Assembly: GCF_014649115.1 (NCBI RefSeq)
Contig: NZ_BMSK01000004.1
Coordinates: 186,001 to 250,000, forward strand
Origin: Streptomyces eurythermus
GTDB taxonomy: Bacteria; Actinomycetota; Actinomycetes; Streptomycetales; Streptomycetaceae
Length of the DNA: 64,000 nt
Direction: 5' to 3'
The notes beneath the pieces are model-generated. The model worked only from the letters and a program-made list of their open reading frames with translations. It searched no databases and was not told where the DNA came from. Positions 61,999 to 64,000 of this stretch are shown in pieces. A program made the position numbers and the translations under genes. Position 1 is the stretch's first letter, and each line of letters starts with the position of its first letter.

Positions 61999-63825
61999 AT
62001 GACCACACAGACCACCGCACCCGACACCCCCGGCGCCCGCAAGGCCGACGCCACCGGCGGCCTGCTGCCCCTGCCGGAGAAGGCCGCCCGCGCCCTCGCC
62101 CTCGGCGGCAGCGTGCTCACGGCCCTGTCCACCTTCCTCGCCTGGACCTGGACCGCCGACTTCCCCGGCGACCTCACCGTCTACGGCTACCCCGGCGGCC
62201 TCCAGGTCCTCGTCCTCGTCGGCGCGCTCCTCGCCACCCTCGTCGCCCTCGCCTCCTACGGCCTCAAGGGCCTGCGCTGGCTGGTGCCCGCCGGAGCGGA
62301 CCCGGCCCTGCGGCTCGCCACCCTGGCCGTCTTCACCACCAGCTGGTACACCGTCCTCGCGATCAGCGCCGACCTCGGCGGGCTCGTCAACCTCGAACCC
62401 GGCGGCTTCCTCGTCGCCCTGGCCAGCCTCGCCGCCCTCGCCGGCGCCCTGTCCCTGCCCTTCCGGCGGCCCGAGCCCGACCCCGCCGACCCCGACGACA
62501 CCGGCTGGGCGAAGACCAGGCACGGCCTCGCGCACGCGTGGGCGACCACCAAGGCCGTCTTCGCCGCCGACTCCCCCCGGCCCGTGCGCGCGCTGCCCCC
62601 GTACGCCGAGATCCTGATCATCGTCGGCGTCCTCGCGCTCGGCCTGACCGTCTTCACCTACGGCATCGGCACCGAGTACGACGAACAGTTCATCGGCTTC
62701 CTGATCACCGCGGGCCTCGGCTTCGCCGCCCTCAACAAGGCCGGCCTGATCAGCCACGCCTCCCAGATCACCGCCCGGCACCAGAACATCACCACCTGCG
62801 GCGCCTTCGTCGCGGCCGCGCTGTTCCCCTTCACCCAGACCGACGACCAGTACGCCACCCTCGGCGTCTACATCCTGATCTTCGCCACCGTCGCCCTCGG
62901 CCTGAACATCGTCGTCGGCCTCGCCGGCCTCCTCGACCTCGGATACGTCGCCTTCCTCGGCGTCGGCGCCTACGCGGCCGCCCTGGTCTCCGGCTCCCCC
63001 AGCTCACCGTTCGACGTCCACTTCCCGTTCTGGGCCGCCGTGCTCGTCGGCGCCGCCGCCTCCCTCGTCTTCGGCGTGCTGATCGGCGCCCCGACCCTGC
63101 GACTGCGCGGCGACTACCTCGCCATCGTCACCCTCGGCTTCGGCGAGATCTTCCGCATCACCGCCAACAACCTCGACGGCACCTCCGGACCCGACATCAC
63201 CAACGGCTCCAACGGCGTCTCCTCCATCCCCAACCTCGACGTCCTCGGCTTCGACTTCGGCGCCCAGCACGACCTGGGCGGCTACACCATCGGCCGGTTC
63301 GCCAACTACTTCTTCCTGATGCTGGTCATCACCGCGGTCGTGGTGCTGGTCTTCCGCCGCAGCGGCAACTCCCGCATCGGACGCGCCTGGGTGGCCATCC
63401 GCGAGGACGAGACCGCCGCGCTCGCCATGGGCATCAACGGCTTCCGGGTCAAGCTCATCGCCTTCGCCGTCGGCGCCTGCCTCGCCGGACTCGCCGGCAC
63501 CGTCCAGGCCCACGTCACCTACACGGTCACCCCCGAGCAGTACCTCTTCGCCGGCCCCATCCCGCCCAACTCGGCCTTCCTGCTCGCCGCGGTCGTCCTC
63601 GGCGGCATGGGCACCATCAGCGGCCCGCTGATCGGCGCCGCCCTGCTCTTCCTCATCCCGAACAAACTCCAGTTCCTCGGCAACTACCAGCTCTTCGCCT
63701 TCGGCGTCGCGCTCATCCTGCTGATGCGGTTCCGCCCCGAGGGCCTCATCCCCAACCGGCGCCGCCAGCTCGAATTCCACGAGGACGCCGAAGCACCCAC
63801 CCTCCTGACGAAGGCGGGGGCCTGA
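61999..63825 (+). CDS. livM: Branched-chain amino acid ABC transporter permease LivM with N-terminal membrane extension
   Basis: A 608-residue permease. The C-terminal 330 residues are a standard LivM domain: GLNIVVGLAGLLDLGYVAFLGVGAYAAAL, GAPTLRLRGDYLAIVTLGFGEIFRI, SRIGRAWVAIREDETAALAMGI, and AAVVLGGMGTISGPLIGAA. The preceding 270 residues add about four to six more helices and a charged loop (RRPEPDPADPDDTGWAKTRHG), seen in actinobacterial LivM proteins and of unknown role. The start is either ATG 61999 or GTG 61990, which overlaps the livH stop. It is five bases from the livG start. Confidence 0.93.
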   Translation: MTTQTTAPDTPGARKADATGGLLPLPEKAARALALGGSVLTALSTFLAWTWTADFPGDLTVYGYPGGLQVLVLVGALLATLVALASYGLKGLRWLVPAGADPALRLATLAVFTTSWYTVLAISADLGGLVNLEPGGFLVALASLAALAGALSLPFRRPEPDPADPDDTGWAKTRHGLAHAWATTKAVFAADSPRPVRALPPYAEILIIVGVLALGLTVFTYGIGTEYDEQFIGFLITAGLGFAALNKAGLISHASQITARHQNITTCGAFVAAALFPFTQTDDQYATLGVYILIFATVALGLNIVVGLAGLLDLGYVAFLGVGAYAAALVSGSPSSPFDVHFPFWAAVLVGAAASLVFGVLIGAPTLRLRGDYLAIVTLGFGEIFRITANNLDGTSGPDITNGSNGVSSIPNLDVLGFDFGAQHDLGGYTIGRFANYFFLMLVITAVVVLVFRRSGNSRIGRAWVAIREDETAALAMGINGFRVKLIAFAVGACLAGLAGTVQAHVTYTVTPEQYLFAGPIPPNSAFLLAAVVLGGMGTISGPLIGAALLFLIPNKLQFLGNYQLFAFGVALILLMRFRPEGLIPNRRRQLEFHEDAEAPTLLTKAGA

Positions 63826-63830
63826 CCACC

Positions 63831-64000
63831 ATGACCACCGACACCACCCAGGGCACCGCCCCCGACGCCGCCGTCCCCGGCGCGACCGTCCTCGACGCCC
63901 GCGGCGTCACCATGCGCTTCGGCGGCCTGACCGCCGTGCGCGGCGTCGACCTCACCGTGGGCGCCGGCGAGATCGTCGGCCTCATCGGACCCAACGGCGC
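63831..64000 (+). CDS. livG: Branched-chain amino acid ABC transporter ATP-binding protein LivG, cut by window end
   Basis: Only the first 56 residues are visible. After a Thr/Ala-rich lead (TTDTTQGTAPDAAVPGA) comes VLDARGVTMRFGGLTAVRGVDL then GAGEIVGLIGPNGA, where the Walker A begins (GPNGAGKT expected just past the edge). This is the standard LivG opening. The ATG lies five bases after the livM stop, completing the order binding protein - livH - livM - livG. A second ATPase, livF, is expected downstream. Confidence 0.93.
   Translation, partial: MTTDTTQGTAPDAAVPGATVLDARGVTMRFGGLTAVRGVDLTVGAGEIVGLIGPNG

Overview
The window is chromosomal DNA from a high-GC actinomycete, almost certainly a Streptomyces. 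Codon third positions are nearly all G/C, GTG (once TTG) starts are common, and the content is typical of the genus: TerD and TerC, a DUF5753/DUF397/RsbW-like trio, MHYT protein, Streptomyces-type S1, PolI and HrpB. From memory, the order aroQ - uvrB - coaE - rpsA - polA - liv matches the core of the S. coelicolor chromosome. I ran no search to confirm this.

Layout. 0-4.2 kb: the end of a maleylpyruvate-isomerase-like gene, an MBL hydrolase, and a complete polar amino acid ABC transporter. 4.2-6.2 kb: type II dehydroquinase divergent from an MHS-type permease, with paired operators between them. 6.2-9.3 kb: Ca2+/H+ antiporter, TerC and TerD. 9.5-20.7 kb: uvrB, MHYT protein, glycerophosphodiesterase, O6-alkylguanine repair, VOC protein, psuG-psuK, CorA, a P-loop-less uridine-kinase homologue, and an orphan GltD. 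20.7-26.5 kb: a 38-bp repeat, an AhpD-like/MocR pair, a dead methyltransferase, and a WhiJ-type regulatory cluster. 26.4-35.9 kb: DUF899 protein, SAH/guanine-type deaminase, FUSC-like transporter, RidA-GNAT fusion, a racemase/NCS1/GntR module with a perfect GntR-type palindrome, and family 5 UDG. 36-41.8 kb: S4 protein, a 107-bp higher-order repeat, small genes, coaE, PAC2 protein, and a secreted beta-helix protein. 41.9-55.7 kb: rpsA, hrpB, a PorA-like protein, a secreted transglycosylase, DUF4184, 1.1 kb of gene-free repeats, and polA. 55.8-64 kb: YdeP-type molybdoenzyme, PaaI thioesterase, and the start of a branched-chain amino acid (liv) operon cut by the window edge.

Functional links. 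psuG-psuK are translationally coupled for pseudouridine breakdown. NCS1 permease, Asp/Glu/hydantoin racemase and the divergent GntR look like one hydantoin or allantoin-type uptake unit. uvrB, ogt, UDG, polA and the S1/CoaE block are housekeeping. The XRE-DUF5753, DUF397 and RsbW-like genes form a developmental or secondary-metabolism regulatory cluster. I see no rRNA, canonical tRNA, CRISPR array, prophage, IS element or biosynthetic cluster. The least explained material is a set of five unrelated GC-rich tandem-repeat loci in intergenic DNA, several palindromic operators, and a group of genes whose -10 box sits 6-7 nt before the start codon, implying leaderless mRNAs.
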